NCBI GenBank assembly: GCA_002345625.1
Contig: DDWE01000109.1
Coordinates: 10,266 to 17,222 of the forward strand
Length of the DNA stretch: 6,957 bases
Reading direction: 5' to 3'
DNA from: Desulfuromonadaceae bacterium UBA2294
Lineage (GTDB): Bacteria > Desulfobacterota > Desulfuromonadia > Desulfuromonadales > UBA2294
The position numbers were made by a program, and so were the translations under genes. Under the pieces are notes generated by a model. The model ran no database searches. It was not told the origin of the DNA and saw only the letters and a list, made by a program, of their open reading frames with translations. Positions 6,037 to 6,957 of the stretch are shown piece after piece (position 1 is the stretch's first letter; each line of letters opens with the position of its first letter).

Positions 6037-6333
6037 CTACAGTTTTTCGCAGACGCTGCGGATCTTGTCCTCCATCGTCTGAGTGCGGTCGGTACGTGTA
6101 CCGACCTTGATCGTCGTCGTCACCCGCGGCGCGCCCAGCGCATGCACCGTTTCATGGCAGCGTTTCACCGCCGCAAACACTTCGTCCCACTCCCCTTCGA
6201 TATTGGTGCCGTAGGCATGCAGGGCGGTCTTCAGCCCCGCCTCGCTCAGCACCTTTTCGCAGGCGGCGATGTAAGGGGAGAGGGAGACGCCGACGCCCAA
6301 CGGGACGATGCAGAGATCGATCATGACCTTCAT
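6037..6333 (-). CDS. MTH1187/UPF0045-family thiamine-binding protein
   Basis: Small cytoplasmic protein of the MTH1187/YqgV family (Pfam Thiamine_BP). Structures of the family show a ferredoxin-like fold that assembles into oligomers and can bind thiamine; the physiological role is not settled. 98 residues match the family's usual length of about 100. Visible family features are the N-terminal strand MKVMIDLCIVPLGVG followed by SLSPYIAACEKVL, the central HAYGTNIEGEWDEVF, the CHETVHALGAPRVTTTIK stretch and the C-terminal GTRTDRTQTMEDK. I chose ATG 6333 because AAGGAG lies 7 nt upstream and MKVMIDL is the normal family start; the longer frame to 6414 runs back through the promoter. The gene is monocistronic, with its own promoter and terminator, and lies downstream of hemL on the same strand. 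Two cysteines near the ends (Cys8 and Cys96) are not a known family signature. Confidence 0.92.
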   Translation of the reverse strand: MKVMIDLCIVPLGVGVSLSPYIAACEKVLSEAGLKTALHAYGTNIEGEWDEVFAAVKRCHETVHALGAPRVTTTIKVGTRTDRTQTMEDKIRSVCEKL

Positions 6334-6353
6334 GGTGTGACTCCTTGGCGAAG

Positions 6354-6403
6354 ATTGACTCCAGCTACCAGTCATTATGGAAAAGTTGACGGTCCGAGTC
6401 AAT
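6354..6403. repeat. 8-bp inverted repeat spanning the promoter
   Basis: ATTGACTC (6354-6361) and GAGTCAAT (6396-6403) are perfect inverted copies. One covers the -35 box and the other lies just past the expected transcription start. Their centres are 42 bp apart, close to four helical turns, which would put two bound proteins on the same face of the DNA. With only 8-bp arms, chance is possible. Confidence 0.3.
6374..6402 (-). promoter_or_regulatory. Sigma-70 promoter of the thiamine-binding protein gene
   Basis: On the minus strand TTGACT (6402-6397) and CATAAT (6379-6374) are 17 bp apart, each matching 5 of 6 consensus bases. Transcription would begin near 6367, giving a leader of about 34 nt that contains AAGGAG. 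The promoter begins only 5 bp beyond the hemL terminator hairpin, so the two genes are transcribed separately. Confidence 0.8.
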
Positions 6404-6406
6404 TCC

Positions 6407-6451
6407 GGACACAAAAAAGCCCCTGCCGATGGCAGAGGCTTTTTTGTGTCC
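6407..6451 (-). terminator. Intrinsic terminator of hemL
   Basis: A 15-bp perfect stem (GGACACAAAAAAGCC at 6407-6421 with its complement at 6437-6451) is extended, after one C/A mismatch, by CTGCC/GGCAG (6423-6427 with 6431-6435) around a GAT loop. On the minus strand the inner GC stem is followed by TTTTTT, the classic terminator form, and it starts 17 nt past the hemL stop. The A and T runs pair with each other, so it could also work on the plus strand, though no plus-strand gene leads into it. Confidence 0.9.
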
Positions 6452-6468
6452 TATTCTGGATGCTCAAT

Positions 6469-6957
6469 TTACAGCGTCTTGTACGCCTTCTTCGCCGCCG
6501 CAATGGTCTGATCGAGATCGTCGGTGCTGTGAGCGATGCTCATGAAGCCGGCTTCGTACTGACTCGGCGCCAGGTTGACCCCCGACTCGAGCATGCTGCG
6601 GAAGAACTTGCCGAAGATCGCCGGGGTGCCGGGCTCAACATCGGCGAAGTTGAACACCTCTTTGCCCTGAAAGTAGGTGCAGAACATGCCGCCGACGCGC
6701 TGCAGCGAGGTCGGAACGCCGGCCGCCTTGGCCTCTTCGGCGAGTCCCTTGCAGAGATAGGCGCTCTTCTCTTCGATGCGGTCGTAGAACCCCTCTTCCT
6801 TGAGCAGGGTCAGGGTAGCAATACCGGCGCTCATCGCCAGCGGGTTGCCGGAGAGGGTGCCGGCCTGATAGACACCGCCGACCGGGGAGAGTTTCTCCAT
6901 GATTTCGCGCTTGCCGCCGAAAGCGCCAACCGGCAGGCCGCCGCCGATGATCTTGCC
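6469..6957 (-). CDS. hemL: Glutamate-1-semialdehyde 2,1-aminomutase, C-terminal part
   Basis: PLP-dependent enzyme that converts glutamate-1-semialdehyde to 5-aminolevulinate, the last step of the C5 route to tetrapyrroles (haem, sirohaem, cobalamin), in the cytoplasm. Only the last 162 of roughly 425 residues are in the window; the gene continues past base 6957. The fragment opens with GKIIGGGLPVGAFGG, in which Lys2 (codon 6954-6952) is the lysine that binds PLP as a Schiff base in this family. AGTLSGNPLAM (32-42) is the conserved segment that includes the PLP-phosphate threonine. The C-terminal domain contains GGMFCTYF and the typical SQYEAGFMSIAHSTDDLDQTI near the end. The reading frame is intact. 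The ATG at 6900 is an internal methionine, not a start. A terminator follows 17 nt after the stop. Dependence on HemL is expected for bacteria using the C5 pathway, including deltaproteobacteria. Confidence 0.96.
   Translation of the reverse strand, partial: GKIIGGGLPVGAFGGKREIMEKLSPVGGVYQAGTLSGNPLAMSAGIATLTLLKEEGFYDRIEEKSAYLCKGLAEEAKAAGVPTSLQRVGGMFCTYFQGKEVFNFADVEPGTPAIFGKFFRSMLESGVNLAPSQYEAGFMSIAHSTDDLDQTIAAAKKAYKTL

Noticed and set aside
6334..6414. N-terminal extension of the thiamine-binding protein to ATG 6414
   Set aside because: It would cross the TTGACT/CATAAT promoter and part of the hemL terminator, and there is no family match; ATG 6333 has a good ribosome site.
1..6957. tRNA or rRNA genes, CRISPR arrays, insertion sequences, attachment sites
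   Set aside because: No cloverleaf-like or rRNA-like stretch, no regularly spaced repeats, no transposase or integrase frame and no terminal inverted repeats were seen.

Overview
The window looks like an ordinary chromosomal stretch of a GC-rich Gram-negative bacterium. A periplasmic-adaptor efflux operon and a signal-peptide-bearing Spy/CpxP-like protein imply two membranes. The gene set, the look of the proteins and the very strong AGGAGG ribosome sites fit Desulfuromonadota (the Geobacter/Desulfuromonas/Pelobacter group), but that placement is inference from familiarity and no search was run.

Layout. Bases 1-1610 (+) hold nearly all of an ABC-F ATPase whose start lies just outside the window. 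A perfect 12-bp hairpin at 1644-1675 separates it from a convergent three-gene operon on the minus strand. In transcription order that operon is: a HlyD/YbhG-type adaptor (to 4764 or 4782), an ABC ATPase (2847-3767) and an ABC-2 permease (1702-2850). The genes overlap by 8 and 4 bp, so they are translationally coupled. Together they would make an inner-membrane export pump with a periplasmic adaptor. No TolC-like outer-membrane gene and no regulator gene is present, but two adjacent perfect palindromes (4850-4879) lie upstream of the operon and are good operator candidates.

Upstream of the pump, behind a strong hairpin (4928-4970), lies a minus-strand gene for a periplasmic Spy/CpxP-like LTxxQ protein (5010-5537). 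It is divergent from a 66-codon hypothetical gene on the plus strand (5696-5896); the region between them carries repeated GCAGTTG boxes and a nested inverted repeat. Two hairpin regions (5906-5957 and 5971-6006) close off the small gene and the next minus-strand gene. That gene is an MTH1187/UPF0045-family thiamine-binding protein (6037-6333) with a textbook sigma-70 promoter. The last feature is the C-terminal 162 residues of HemL, glutamate-1-semialdehyde aminomutase (6469 to the window edge, minus strand), followed by a 15-bp hairpin terminator.

Every gene falls into a known family except the 66-residue protein. I found no mobile element, RNA gene, CRISPR array or clearly new system. No stretch longer than 300 bases lacks a gene; the largest gap is about 230-245 bases (from the adaptor start to 5009) and holds the palindromes and a terminator. 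The points worth a second look are regulatory: the operator-like palindromes, a strong Shine-Dalgarno that does not serve the adaptor start, competing hairpins after the small gene, and the unassigned small protein.
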